Shown: positions 53,654 to 63,108 of the stretch, in pieces
How the letters are laid out: the number at the start of each line of letters is the position of its first letter
Position numbering within the stretch: position 1 is the first letter of the stretch
Source: Segatella oris
GTDB lineage: Bacteria > Bacteroidota > Bacteroidia > Bacteroidales > Bacteroidaceae
Assembly: GCF_900637655.1 (NCBI RefSeq)
Contig: NZ_LR134384.1
Span: 1,116,001 to 1,180,000 of the forward strand
Reading direction: 5' to 3'
Length of the DNA stretch: 64,000 nt
Translations under genes and position numbers: made by a program
The notes under the pieces: model-generated
The model's input: only the letters and a program-made list of their open reading frames with translations
The model's database searches: none
Told to the model about the DNA's origin: nothing

Positions 53654-53942
53654 TTTTTAACATTTCATGGTTCCACCAAACAGAAAAGAAGACTCCATTT
53701 CTCCGTTTGTGCGAGGCCATTTTATGGCTTCAATGACTCCGTTTTTATCTTCTTGCTGTGCAACTCCATTCACCATGCACTGCATTTTGACGCAGATTAC
53801 ACCGCTATTTGCACCAAATTGCGTGGTAATCTGATGCAATTTGGAAGCTCATTTGATGCAAATTGCATGGATTTTCAGCGTGAACACAGGACGTTATTTG
53901 ATTGCAATTTTATAACAACTTGATTGTCAGTAGTTTATAAAA
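53654..53942. repeat. Composite intergenic element (about 290 bp), copy I
   Basis: Order: TTTTTAACATTTC (53654), CCACCAAACAG (53673), hairpin GGCCATTTTATGGC (53716-53729), 22-bp array 53766-53875, palindromic box with CTTGATTGTCAGTAGTTTAT ending at 53942. Closest in sequence to copy G (reversed). Confidence 0.75.
53766..53875. repeat. 22-bp phased intergenic array (copy 9)
   Basis: Units at 53766 (weak), 53788 (TGACGCA), 53810 (TGCACCA), 53832 (TGATGCA) and 53854 (TGATGCA), exactly 22 bp apart. Confidence 0.8.
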
Positions 53943-54210
53943 CCCTAAAAATGAGGCGTATTTGAGACAAGAGTGCGCCTTCGGTTTGAATTTACAAACC
54001 TAATGAAAGCAATTGTAAAGTTCTTTGAAAAGATTTAACCTATTTTCCGCTTATAGGGATATCAGAGCGGCATAGGCATGAAATGAAAAGACTACGCAAC
54101 ACTTATGGCTTTATTATCTTACGGCATTCTTCAGACTGGGTTGCCTTGCTTCACTCGCTAACACCGCCTTATAAAAGGCTCCTAATCACGTTGCGGTATG
54201 TCTTAGGATG

Positions 54211-54246
54211 AAGCTTCTCCCGACCTCTCCAAGGAGGGGAGCATGA
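54211..54246. repeat. C/G-rich hairpin repeat
   Basis: AAGCTTCTCCCGACCTCTCC followed by AAGGAGGGGAGC, same layout as the other dispersed copies. Confidence 0.55.
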
Positions 54247-54485
54247 GCCTGCTGTGTCTTCTTAAGAAATAAAAAAGATTTGCTTGTTCTTAAAATAGCT
54301 TTATATATTCTGGAATATTCTATGATATTCTTCGATGTCGCTTGCGATAAGGAGGCCTAAAAACGCAGGAGAGAAGACCGTAAAAGAGGGAGTCATTGTG
54401 ACAGTGCATGATGAAACGTAACTTTGGTATTAGCCAATTACAACATTACGCATGGGAAAAGATAATGGCAAACAACAGCAAAAAA

Positions 54486-54516
54486 GCAGCCATCGAATGT
54501 CAAATCCGATGGCTGC
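54486..54516 (-). terminator. Terminator of the sus-like operon
   Basis: GCAGCCATCG (54486-54495) pairs with CGATGGCTGC (54507-54516). Read on the minus strand it is followed by TTTTTTGCTG. It stands 50 bp past the last PUL frame. Confidence 0.85.
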
Positions 54517-54566
54517 TCCCTATTTATCATGAATGAAAGTACTGCAAAACAGACTCTCGTTTCATA

Positions 54567-55591
54567 TTAATTGTTGTGCTTGGACGGTGCAACCGGTGTC
54601 AACTCACACTTGCCCTTACCATCTGCCCAAGCATAGAGTTTGATGTTGTAAGTGCCTGCAGTGACAGCAATATTATCACCATTGTCGGTTGTCAAGCTGT
54701 TAACAGTGCCACCCCAACTAATCTTCCAATCGTTGTTGGCACGGAACTTTATCGCTTCATTTGTCAGCGTAAAGCCGTGCAAGTCCATGTCTGATCGAGT
54801 AGATTGAAGCTGAGTTTGTAGCTATTTGCGCCAGGAACGACATCGAAACTGAAGTTGCCACCGGCATTATTGGTAGCGAGTTTGCCATCTTCCTTGGCTG
54901 CAGAGATACACTCTGACCAGTCGTTTGTGCCAATCTTTGACTTTGGGGTGAGTTTGAATTCCACCTTGCTTTGGCCTGCAACCTGCGCTGCTGTGAGCGT
55001 GATATTGAATACAGGATCGGTGTAAACATCGGCACCACTGTTCTTCACTGCATACGTTTTGTCGTTATTATTCCAGCTGTTAATGTTGCCGGTCAGATAA
55101 TATTCTATTTCAATCTTCGGCGCTTTAGGTGTTGCAACAACCTTAACGGTGCCTGCATCGATATAAGCTGCTTGTCCGTTTTTAATGGCGTTGACAAATA
55201 CATGTGCATTAAGTGTGCGGGGAATGGGGCGGAGTCCGAACGCTTCAGAAACCACTTTCTGTATCGTAGCACTGTCAGCCAAACCTGCAAGGGTAGTGCT
55301 TACAGTTGTAGTTTTGGCATTGGCTACGCCGTCGGCCGTTAGTTCTATGCGTGCATTGGCAAGCTTATAACCCTCCGGAAGGGCAGCTTCGTTGAGTGCA
55401 AAGGTCTTTACCTGAGCACCGGGATTATTCAAGTCAAAGGCTTTTACGGCTGTTGCTTTGAAGTCGGGAAAGGTGATGGCGTCTTCCTGTGCATTCGACT
55501 GAGGACTTGTCCAATCCGTGTAGTCGTCACTGCAAGCCCCCATGAAGAGGCCTGCAAGTGCGAGTGTGATATATAATGATAACTTTTTCAT
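54567..55591 (-). pseudogene. SusE/SusF-like surface lipoprotein gene with frameshift
   Basis: Frame one (55591-54764, 275 residues) begins with a lipoprotein signal (FMGACSDDYTDW), a SusE-type domain and a starch-binding-like domain (YYLTGNINSWNNNDKTY), ending in SFNLLDQTWTCTALR. Frame two (54788-54567) continues with GFTLTNEAIKFRANNDWKISWGGTVN and GTYNIKLYAW, the usual C-terminal pattern of SusE/SusF proteins. The frames overlap at 54764-54788, so one inserted or lost base near there splits a normally continuous protein. It could be genuine decay, a slippery-site event or a sequencing error. Confidence 0.7.
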
Positions 55592-55617
55592 TGTGTTATA
55601 CTTTATCTGTTAGGTGA

Positions 55618-56784
55618 TTACTTGATTTCTCCGGTTTCAGAAGTGAAGTTCAGATAGAGCTTCTGTCCGGCCGTGGCATTGACACGTTCCTGGTCACCTC
55701 CGTTGCCACGATACTTGATCTTCTTGTCGAATACCATGAACTCAGACTTCCACCAGTCGTAACCAGGAATCTTTGCATACACACGAAGACCAGCGTCACC
55801 ACTTGTGTTATTGGCGAAAGCAGGTGAAACGAACTGACCATCTTTCGTGGTTGGAACCGTGAAAACCTGATCAGGTTGCTCCTCTGCCCATGCTCCTGGT
55901 GTGGCAGTACCAATGAGATATACATTTGGTTTATTGAAGGTCACGTCGTAACTGATATCGCGTCCTACTACCTTTGCATCTACAATCATGAGATACCAGC
56001 CAGGATTTGACGAGGCAATATTGCCTCCTGCATCCTTGATTTCGCTGCCCAATTCACTTGAAGCATTGACAGTAATGCCGGCAAAGCCTTTCTCGTTGCC
56101 GTCCCATTTCTTGGCAGTGTTGAACTTGATACCCGTTCCGTCAATGTAAACAAGATGCCAATAGACGTGGTCAACGCCATTAACCATAACCATATCCAAT
56201 GGATTATCCCATGACCAGTTATTGAAACTACCCGTAATATAGATATGTTCAGGAAGACTTACCGGAGGCAATGAGAAGGCCAGATGAACGTGTTTCAGCG
56301 TCACAATGTTTGACTGTATGGCATAACTGTGGTTCAAACTGTCGATTTCAGAGCCCATGGCAGTCAGTGGAGTGGCTTTCGCACGCACATAAACAGGAAT
56401 GTCAATAGGGAAATCGGCCTCGGTTTTACCCTCCTTTATGGCCTGTTCGGTCAGTGCAGCTGCCATTTCTGCTGCGTCAACTTGCATCTTGGCAGTCTTG
56501 AAACTGTTGCTCATTGAGGTGGCATTCGACATGTCGGCCTTGGTCGCTACCTCGATAGTGTATTTCGTTGTGATAGGAAACCCGTAGTCAGGTTGTGTGC
56601 ATGTGAACTCTACTGTCGATGAGTTGGCGAGGTCGTACGTGCCGTTTGTTGCTAATGCGGGCGTGTTCAAGACGAACTTCGTAGGCTTCTGAAGCACCGG
56701 ATTAGAGTCGTTGTCGTCTGCACATGAGGCCAAAATAAAGGCTCCGCACATGAGTAACAAGGTTGACTTTAATATATTTTTCAT
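55618..56784 (-). CDS. SusE-like outer membrane starch-binding lipoprotein
   Basis: 388 residues: lipoprotein signal (GAFILASCADD), SusE N-terminal domain (about 30-165: PTKFVLNTPA, GTYDLANSSTVEFTCTQPDYGF, KYTIEVATKADMSNA), then two carbohydrate-binding modules beginning IYITGSFNNWSWDNP (about 187) and VYLIGTATPGAW (about 289). SusE-class proteins sit on the cell surface and hold starch chains. It follows susD by 67 bp. Confidence 0.85.
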   Translation of the reverse strand: MKNILKSTLLLMCGAFILASCADDNDSNPVLQKPTKFVLNTPALATNGTYDLANSSTVEFTCTQPDYGFPITTKYTIEVATKADMSNATSMSNSFKTAKMQVDAAEMAAALTEQAIKEGKTEADFPIDIPVYVRAKATPLTAMGSEIDSLNHSYAIQSNIVTLKHVHLAFSLPPVSLPEHIYITGSFNNWSWDNPLDMVMVNGVDHVYWHLVYIDGTGIKFNTAKKWDGNEKGFAGITVNASSELGSEIKDAGGNIASSNPGWYLMIVDAKVVGRDISYDVTFNKPNVYLIGTATPGAWAEEQPDQVFTVPTTKDGQFVSPAFANNTSGDAGLRVYAKIPGYDWWKSEFMVFDKKIKYRGNGGDQERVNATAGQKLYLNFTSETGEIK

Positions 56785-56851
56785 TGTTATTCAGTTTAAA
56801 ATGTTGTTTGGTTAGGAAAGGAGAACGAGTCTCCTTCCCTTATATTCTGAA

Positions 56852-58492
56852 TTAATAACCAGGGTTCTGTTTGATATTTGGATTGACATTCTTGTCGTTT
56901 GTAGGTATGGCGTAGATGTTCTTTGTAGCAGGAATCTGCGTTCCTTCATGCACACCACCCTTCCAAGGCCATGTATAATTGTTGTTACCACCGAAGCGTC
57001 CGAAGCGAATGAGGTCGCTGCGACGACGTCCTTCAAAGTAGAATTCACGGCTCCATTCATCGAGAATGTCGTCTAAAGTATAGCTTCCGCCTGTACGTTC
57101 TTGGGCATGTGCACGTTTGCGGAGGGCATTAACAGCAGCTGTTCCCTCTGTTGTCGTCTGATTACCGTTTAGGCGTGCCGTTGCTTCTGCATAGGTGAGA
57201 TAGGCCTCTGCAACACGCATCAGGAAGAAATCGGTATCCGGATACTTGGCATCATGACCGGCAGAACCGTCTGAATGGAAGTTAGTGAACTTGGCAACTG
57301 CGAAACCATTGGAGAAAACACTTACCTGATCAGCATTTGCCTGATCTATGTTGCGCTTGTTACCATCGGCTTGTAATGCATCGAAGAGGGCGCGGTCATC
57401 ACCTGCAGCAGCAGTCATTTGGTTGGCATGAACGTAAGGTGCGTTATTGTTGGGGAAGAACTTGTCAACCAAACTCTTGCGAGCGCGGTTACCAGCCCAG
57501 TTCTCTGACGTGTTGTTACCTGCAGTTCCGTTTGAATTTACAATGACTCCGGCATCGAATGTGCTGGCCATGAGGAACAAAGTCGTACCAAATGAAGCAG
57601 TCTTCTTACCGTCTTGAAGTACAGGGAAGATTGCTTCGACAGAAGCACCGTTCTCTCCATTGTCGCCCATGAAGAGCTGTTGGTAAGCTGTCCAGCCGTT
57701 CTTTGTCGCACCGGTATAAAGCTTATAGTTGGAATCCATTACCTTTTTAGCGTATTCAGCAGCCTTTTGCCACTGTGCTGTTCCCGTATAAACTTGTGCA
57801 TTGAGATACAAACGAGCCAGTAACATCCATGCAGCAGCCTTGTCAACACGGCCATAACCAGCTTCGGTTGATTTCTTTGGAGTGGCTGCAGAGAGTTTCG
57901 GTTCAATCTCAAGCAACTCTTTCTCAAGGTAATCATACATCTGTTTGCGCGTGTATTGAGGTGCAGCTGCAGCAGAAACTTGCTCTGTAAACGGCACGTT
58001 TCCATAAAGATCCATCAGATAATAATAGTTCAATGCACGCAGGAAACGCACTTCTGCTGTCTTCGTTTCATCCACTTTAGCAAAGGTTGCAAGGTATTGA
58101 TTGCAGATAGTAACGCCAAAATACAGGCGATAATAAAAGCCTTTAGCCATTGGATGGTTAGAATCGAAGCTGATATAATTGAACTCTGCTATGCCAGGAT
58201 CTCCCCAGTTACAGATTGCTTCGTCTGTAGGAAGCTCGTTGGTATTGAATAGTTGGCGTACGAAACCAGTCGTACCACCATCTAAACCATCGATATCACA
58301 GTCTCCATCTGGTCCACTTTGACCCGCTAAAGCGAGGTCAGCGTAACACTTGGTAAATAGCTGATCGGGATTAGGTTTAGTGTTCTTGTTAGGATCAATC
58401 GGGGTTACATCAAGGTCGCCTATACAAGAACTCAATCCCATAGACAGCAGTAGTGCTGCAGCTGGAAGTATATTCTTAATAGATTTTTTCAT
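56852..58492 (-). CDS. susD: SusD/RagB family substrate-binding lipoprotein
   Basis: 546 residues. Lipoprotein signal (SMGLSSCIGDLD), TPR-like helices (EVRFLRALNYYYLMDLYGNVPF, RVDKAAAWMLLARLYLNAQVYTG) and the family C terminus (FYFEGRRRSDLIRFGRFGGNNNYTWPWKG, NKNIYAIPTNDKNVNPNIKQNPGY). It binds the oligosaccharide over the SusC barrel. It starts 19 bp after susC. Confidence 0.95.
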   Translation of the reverse strand: MKKSIKNILPAAALLLSMGLSSCIGDLDVTPIDPNKNTKPNPDQLFTKCYADLALAGQSGPDGDCDIDGLDGGTTGFVRQLFNTNELPTDEAICNWGDPGIAEFNYISFDSNHPMAKGFYYRLYFGVTICNQYLATFAKVDETKTAEVRFLRALNYYYLMDLYGNVPFTEQVSAAAAPQYTRKQMYDYLEKELLEIEPKLSAATPKKSTEAGYGRVDKAAAWMLLARLYLNAQVYTGTAQWQKAAEYAKKVMDSNYKLYTGATKNGWTAYQQLFMGDNGENGASVEAIFPVLQDGKKTASFGTTLFLMASTFDAGVIVNSNGTAGNNTSENWAGNRARKSLVDKFFPNNNAPYVHANQMTAAAGDDRALFDALQADGNKRNIDQANADQVSVFSNGFAVAKFTNFHSDGSAGHDAKYPDTDFFLMRVAEAYLTYAEATARLNGNQTTTEGTAAVNALRKRAHAQERTGGSYTLDDILDEWSREFYFEGRRRSDLIRFGRFGGNNNYTWPWKGGVHEGTQIPATKNIYAIPTNDKNVNPNIKQNPGY

Positions 58493-58511
58493 ACTGTGTA
58501 TTCTTTAAAAA

Positions 58512-61500
58512 TTAGAAGTTGAGGTTGACACCAAGGATGAATGACATCGGACGTGGATATACATTATTGTCAATTCCCATGACCCATTTGCCGTCAACAA
58601 AGTTTGTAACTTCAGGGTCAATGCCGTCATATTTGGTAATCGTTAATAGGTTAGAAGCGGTGCCATAAATGCGACCTGAGATGCTTGTATTGAACAGTTT
58701 GCTGAAACTATAGCCTAAAGTAACGTTGTCAAGTTTCAGGAATGAAGCATTCTGGATCCAGCGATCGCTCAGCAAAGCACGCTCATCGTAGGTCTGCCAA
58801 TTGTCAGACAGGAGTGCACGAGGACGGTTTGAGAGATAGTTGGAGGGTGCAACAATCTCGGCAGGGTTCATGTTTGAACGATCAGCATACTTGTCGTTGT
58901 AAACATAGTTGCCGATGTTGGCACGGAAACTGAAGCCAAAATCCCAGTTCTTATACTCCAAACGAGATGACAGGCCCATAGTAACAGGAGGTGCAGCCTG
59001 CTTGTAGATGTAGCGGTCGGCATCTGTAATCTGCCCATCTCCATTGCGATCTACGACAGCACCTTCGATAGGTTTGCCGTTCTGATCATACACTTGCTGA
59101 TATACAAGGAATGAGTTTGCAGGATAACCGACTTTATGTGCGCCTACGTTTAGACCCGTTCCAGCGGATATTCCCATTCCACCCGGTGATACATAGTAGT
59201 CTGAACTACCGCCGGTTAGCTTCGTAATCTTGTTCTTGTTGTAAGTAAAGTTGTAGTCAACTTTCCAGAACCAGTCTTTAGAATTCTGCTGATTGAGGAT
59301 TGTCCAGCTTAAAGTTGCCTCGATACCCGTGTTGGTAAGACTACCGATATTCGATGAAACCTGATTTCGGAAGTTAGAACCTGCGGGCACATATACCGTA
59401 TTCAACAGGTCGGTTGTCTTGCGGAAGTACCAATCAATGCTACCTGTGAGGCGCTGATCAAGGATACCCCAGTCGAGACCTACATTATAAGTTGTGGTGG
59501 TTTCCCAAGTCAAATCCTTGTTAACTGCATCGGGACGAACCATTGAACCGTCACCTGTTAAAGGATAATAGTTGTTGGTTCCTGTGTTAATCTGATAGAT
59601 ATCGAAGTAGGTATAGTCGCCGATTCCTTCTTGTTGTCCGGTCATACCCCAACCTAATCTCAGTTTCAAATCAGAGAGCCATTTAATCTCTTTGAACTTA
59701 TTCTCATCTTTGACGCGCCATGCGAAAGCGAAAGATGGGAATGTAGCCCAGTGCTTCTTGAAGCGTGATGCACCATCAGCACGGACAGTTGCCGTAAGAT
59801 AATAGCGCTGCATCCAGTTCCAGTTGGCACGCCCGAAGAATGAAACGAGATAGTTCTCTGTCATATATTTGTAGTCTTCTTTCTTGCCATCACCATTGTA
59901 GTCCTGTCCGGAATCGCTGTTAAGCTCACCCGGATGCACGCTGTTAGTCTTTGGATAATAAGATAGGTAGCGTGATGTTTCCTTTCTCCAGAAGTGTTGC
60001 CACTCATAACCTGCCATGATATCAAAGTGGTTCTGATATTTATCTTTGAAGTCATGATAGTACTGTGCATAGGCATTGAGCAACAGATTGCGCTTCAACG
60101 ACTTCTTGAAACCGGTAGAACCAAAGTAGAAAGCCAACGGAGATGTACGGTCAACGTCTGTAGTTTGCTTACCTTCTGCAATGTCAGCACCGGCAGTTGC
60201 ATGCAAGCGGAGGTCTTCGAAGCCGTGTACCTGATAGTCAACATCGGCATTACCGATAAAGTCTCGGCTCGTAGCCCGGTCGTTCTTGAGCATCAAGTCA
60301 GCAACAGGGTTGTTGGGAGCAAGGCTGTTTTTGTTGAAAGGATAAGTCGGATCATTGAGAGAAGCACCGGGGCCACGCCATGCAAAATATCCTCCGAAGT
60401 TATCTTTGTCAGCTGAAGTTGTGTCATAAACAGGCTGAGTTGGGTCCATGCGTGTAGCTGCACCGATAGCGTCACCATCGGCATAACGGTTCTTGGCAAC
60501 CATGCCTTTGGCATTCATGTTGAGCGTAAGATGATCGTTCAGCAAGTGTGGATTGAGGTTCAATGCAGCAGTGAAGCGCTCAAACTTAGAGGTCTTCACG
60601 ATACCCTGTTGATTGGTATAGCCGGCAGAAACACGCCAAGGAAGATATTCTTTTGGGTTTCCTAAGCTCTGAGATCCCGACACTGTGACGTTGTGGTCAT
60701 GGCTCCAAGCCGTACGATAGATTTCTTTCTGCCAGTCGGTATTGGCTTTTCCAAGAAGCGAAAGCGCCAAAGCTTCACGCTGGTTGCCTGCATAGGTCTT
60801 CTTGATGAACTCACGATACTCGTCACCGGTCATCACATCGAGTGTCTTTTTCTTCATGCTCATCGTCACACTACCGGCATACGACACCTTAACAGGCTGG
60901 TTGGCATGTCCTCGTTTGGTCGTAATGATGATAACACCATTGGAACCTCGCGAACCATAGATAGCAGTTGCCGAAGCATCTTTCAGCACATTGAAGCTTT
61001 CAATGTCCTGAGGGTTGACCATAGAGAGAGGATTTGACAGTCCCTGTACACCGTTGTTGTCCATTGCAACACCGTCAATCACAATCAACGGATCGTTGGA
61101 CGCATTCAGCGAAGAACCGCCACGGATACGGATACTGGCACCACTACCCGGTACACCACCACCGGTTGTGACGTTCACACCGGCTATCTTGCCTTGCATC
61201 ATATCCTGTGCATTGACAACAAGACCTTTGTTCTTGCTGTCCGGTTGAATTTGACTTACCGAACCAGTAAGGTCTGATTTCTTCACGGCACCATATCCGA
61301 TAACAACAACTTCATTGAGTGTTTTGTTATCATCTTCGAGAGTTGTAGAGAGATTGTCGGTTGCCTTAACCTTCTTTGGGGTCATACCGACATAGGTAAT
61401 CGTAATTTCTGTGCCCTGAGGTACATTCACAACGTAGTTTCCATCAAGGTCGGTTACGCCCACGGGTTTACCGTTTGCCATAATCGTGGCACCGATAATA

Positions 61501-61631
61501 GGCTCTCCGGAAGCATCCTTGACCTGACCTCTGACAGAACCTGACTGTGCAAAGGCCGTTGCAGAAAGGAACAGACCACCGGCAATGGCCAGACTCCTCA
61601 GAGGCAATTTGAATTTTACCTGCTTCATCAT
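58512..61631 (-). CDS. susC: SusC/RagA family TonB-dependent transporter
   Basis: 1039 residues: signal peptide (ATAFAQ), a carboxypeptidase-regulatory-like domain (SVRGQVKDASGEPIIGATIMANGKPVGVTDLDGNYVV), the TonB-box-like LNEVVVIGYG, the plug (VNAQDMMQGKIAGVNVTTGGGVPGSGASIRIRGGSSLNASNDPLIVIDGV) and a 22-strand barrel ending FILGVNLNF. It imports the oligosaccharide captured by SusD. First gene of the operon, divergent from lacI. Confidence 0.96.
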   Translation of the reverse strand: MMKQVKFKLPLRSLAIAGGLFLSATAFAQSGSVRGQVKDASGEPIIGATIMANGKPVGVTDLDGNYVVNVPQGTEITITYVGMTPKKVKATDNLSTTLEDDNKTLNEVVVIGYGAVKKSDLTGSVSQIQPDSKNKGLVVNAQDMMQGKIAGVNVTTGGGVPGSGASIRIRGGSSLNASNDPLIVIDGVAMDNNGVQGLSNPLSMVNPQDIESFNVLKDASATAIYGSRGSNGVIIITTKRGHANQPVKVSYAGSVTMSMKKKTLDVMTGDEYREFIKKTYAGNQREALALSLLGKANTDWQKEIYRTAWSHDHNVTVSGSQSLGNPKEYLPWRVSAGYTNQQGIVKTSKFERFTAALNLNPHLLNDHLTLNMNAKGMVAKNRYADGDAIGAATRMDPTQPVYDTTSADKDNFGGYFAWRGPGASLNDPTYPFNKNSLAPNNPVADLMLKNDRATSRDFIGNADVDYQVHGFEDLRLHATAGADIAEGKQTTDVDRTSPLAFYFGSTGFKKSLKRNLLLNAYAQYYHDFKDKYQNHFDIMAGYEWQHFWRKETSRYLSYYPKTNSVHPGELNSDSGQDYNGDGKKEDYKYMTENYLVSFFGRANWNWMQRYYLTATVRADGASRFKKHWATFPSFAFAWRVKDENKFKEIKWLSDLKLRLGWGMTGQQEGIGDYTYFDIYQINTGTNNYYPLTGDGSMVRPDAVNKDLTWETTTTYNVGLDWGILDQRLTGSIDWYFRKTTDLLNTVYVPAGSNFRNQVSSNIGSLTNTGIEATLSWTILNQQNSKDWFWKVDYNFTYNKNKITKLTGGSSDYYVSPGGMGISAGTGLNVGAHKVGYPANSFLVYQQVYDQNGKPIEGAVVDRNGDGQITDADRYIYKQAAPPVTMGLSSRLEYKNWDFGFSFRANIGNYVYNDKYADRSNMNPAEIVAPSNYLSNRPRALLSDNWQTYDERALLSDRWIQNASFLKLDNVTLGYSFSKLFNTSISGRIYGTASNLLTITKYDGIDPEVTNFVDGKWVMGIDNNVYPRPMSFILGVNLNF

Positions 61632-61759
61632 TTGCTTTGAATTTAAGTTAACGTTAGTATATTTATTTGTTATTTTATCGTTTAGGCAACACGTTTCGTT
61701 TTCTTATTTGCTTAGTTGTTGCTTTCATGACATAGCATATTGTCATTAGGTTTATACTG

Positions 61760-61767
61760 CAAAAGTA
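61760..61767 (-). promoter_or_regulatory. -7 box for the susC operon
   Basis: Minus strand TACTTTTG, giving a leader of about 120 nt before susC. Confidence 0.55.
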
Positions 61768-61793
61768 ATTTTGTTTGACCAACTTTCTTCTTT

Positions 61794-61805
61794 TTTAACG
61801 TTAAA
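61794..61805. promoter_or_regulatory. Palindrome TTTAACGTTAAA, possible operator
   Basis: Perfect 12-bp palindrome with central CG, upstream of the susC -7 box and 29 bp (centre to centre) from the stronger site at 61823. Confidence 0.45.
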
Positions 61806-61822
61806 TCTATTCGTAAAGTTGC

Positions 61823-61834
61823 GCAAACGTTTGC
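61823..61834. promoter_or_regulatory. LacI-family operator GCAAACGTTTGC
   Basis: Perfect 12-bp palindrome with central CG, matching the usual LacI/GalR-family operator form (NNGCAAACGTTTGCNN). It lies between divergent susC and the LacI-type gene, the expected place for its binding site. Confidence 0.75.
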
Positions 61835-61889
61835 ATAATCTTTTGTTGTTTAAAACTTAAGTAATCGAGAAACTTTTTGTAGTTTTGCA

Positions 61890-61897
61890 TATCTTTG
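61890..61897 (+). promoter_or_regulatory. -7 box for the lacI-type gene
   Basis: TATCTTTG followed by TTGC, 21 bp before the ATG at 61919; TTTTTG at about 61874-61879 may be the -33 element. Confidence 0.65.
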
Positions 61898-61918
61898 TTG
61901 CGTAACTAATTACCAACC

Positions 61919-62944
61919 ATGAAAGAAACTTCGCCTATAACGATGAAAGATATAGCCCGCGAGCTTGGTGTTTCGGTGGCTACGGTGTCGCGCGCACTGA
62001 AAGACAGCCCCCGCATCAGCCAGGAGAAACGCGAGGCTATCAAGGCCTTTGCAGAAGAACATCATTTCTTTCGGAATGTCATTGCAGAGAGTTTGCGCAA
62101 CAGTCGCACGAAGCCTGTCAAGGTTATTGGCGTCATTATCCCGCAGTTTACGCATTTCTATTTCTCTTCAATTCTTAGTGGTATTGAGGAAGAAGCATCT
62201 GCCCGAGGCTATAGAATCATGGTAGCGCAGAGCAATGAAAAGTATGGTCGCGAGGTAGAAATATGCAAGTCGTTTTATGAAAACAAGGTTTGTGGCATCA
62301 TTGTGTCGCAGGCTAAGGACACCATTCAATACGATCATTTCCAGCATTTGATTGACCATGGCGTGCCATTGGTGTTCTATGACCGCATCTGCACAGGTGT
62401 CAATTGCAGCCGGGTCGTGGTAGATGATTACATGGGAGCCTATACAGCGGTGAACTATCTCATTGATACGGGATGCCGAAAGATTGCTTTCTATGGATCT
62501 TCCATGAAGCTTGAGATTACGAAAAACCGTTATAATGGCTATCATGATGCTATGGTCAATAAGGGATTACAGCCCGATGAACGGTTTGTCAAACTGTGTG
62601 ACAACCGCACAGATGCCGAGGTTATCACACCTGACATCTTGGCCAATGCCGACCGTCCTGATGCATTCTTCGCCGTCAACGACGACACTGCAATCGGTAT
62701 TCTCTATACCGCTAAGCGCATGGGGCTACGCGTTCCCGACGATATCAGCATCTGCGGGTTCACCAACGGACAGCGAGCTATCGCCTGTGATCCTATGCTT
62801 ACGACGGTCGAACAGCGTGGAATGGTGGTGGGAGAAGAGGCCGCCAACATTCTCATTGGCTTGACAGAAGGCTCCATCCCCAAGGGTAAGGTGGAAAAAC
62901 GCGTCGTCAGAACACGCCTGATTGTGAGGGGAACAACGCGATAG
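61919..62944 (+). CDS. LacI family transcription regulator of the sus-like locus
   Basis: 341 residues: N-terminal helix-turn-helix (TMKDIARELGVSVATVSRALKDSPRISQEKREAI, residues 8-42), then a periplasmic-binding-protein-like effector domain (VIGVIIPQFTHFYFSSILSGIEEEA, GVPLVFYDRI, DAFFAVNDDTAIGILYTAKRMGLRVPDDISICGF). Related Bacteroidetes regulators control maltodextrin loci and respond to the sugar or a product. Operator candidates are at 61823 and 61794. Confidence 0.93.
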   Translation: MKETSPITMKDIARELGVSVATVSRALKDSPRISQEKREAIKAFAEEHHFFRNVIAESLRNSRTKPVKVIGVIIPQFTHFYFSSILSGIEEEASARGYRIMVAQSNEKYGREVEICKSFYENKVCGIIVSQAKDTIQYDHFQHLIDHGVPLVFYDRICTGVNCSRVVVDDYMGAYTAVNYLIDTGCRKIAFYGSSMKLEITKNRYNGYHDAMVNKGLQPDERFVKLCDNRTDAEVITPDILANADRPDAFFAVNDDTAIGILYTAKRMGLRVPDDISICGFTNGQRAIACDPMLTTVEQRGMVVGEEAANILIGLTEGSIPKGKVEKRVVRTRLIVRGTTR

Positions 62945-62954
62945 GTTTTGAGAT

Positions 62955-63018
62955 TTGAACTTTAAACTTTGAACATTGAGGTGTTGGATATTGAGCTTTG
63001 AGCGTTGAACTTTGAATT
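62955..63018 (+). repeat. 7-bp tandem repeat (TTGAACT-like), nine units
   Basis: Units TTGAACT, TTAAACT, TTGAACA, TTGAGGT, an 8-bp GTTGGATA, TTGAGCT, TTGAGCG, TTGAACT and TTGAATT run without gap between the lacI-type gene and the transporter gene. Confidence 0.75.
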
Positions 63019-63108
63019 TTATGAGATGATATCAGCCTGTGAATTCCACAGCATGAACGGCCATACCGTAAGCAATAAAGACAGAAAGAACCAAACAAAA
63101 CAATAAAA

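Larger units (their letters stand above)
53263..54566. other. 1.3-kb repeat-rich intergenic region
   Basis: Contains the promoter at 53284, the 56-bp inverted repeat 53414-53627, the composite element 53654-53942, a C/G-rich hairpin 54211-54246 and the PUL terminator 54486-54516. I see no credible gene; 53943-54210 and 54247-54480 hold nothing recognised. Confidence 0.6.

Noticed and set aside
54567..54788. Separate 73-residue gene at the end of the sus-like operon
   Set aside because: It has no signal or start context and reads as the continuation of the lipoprotein gene in another frame, so I treat both as one broken gene.
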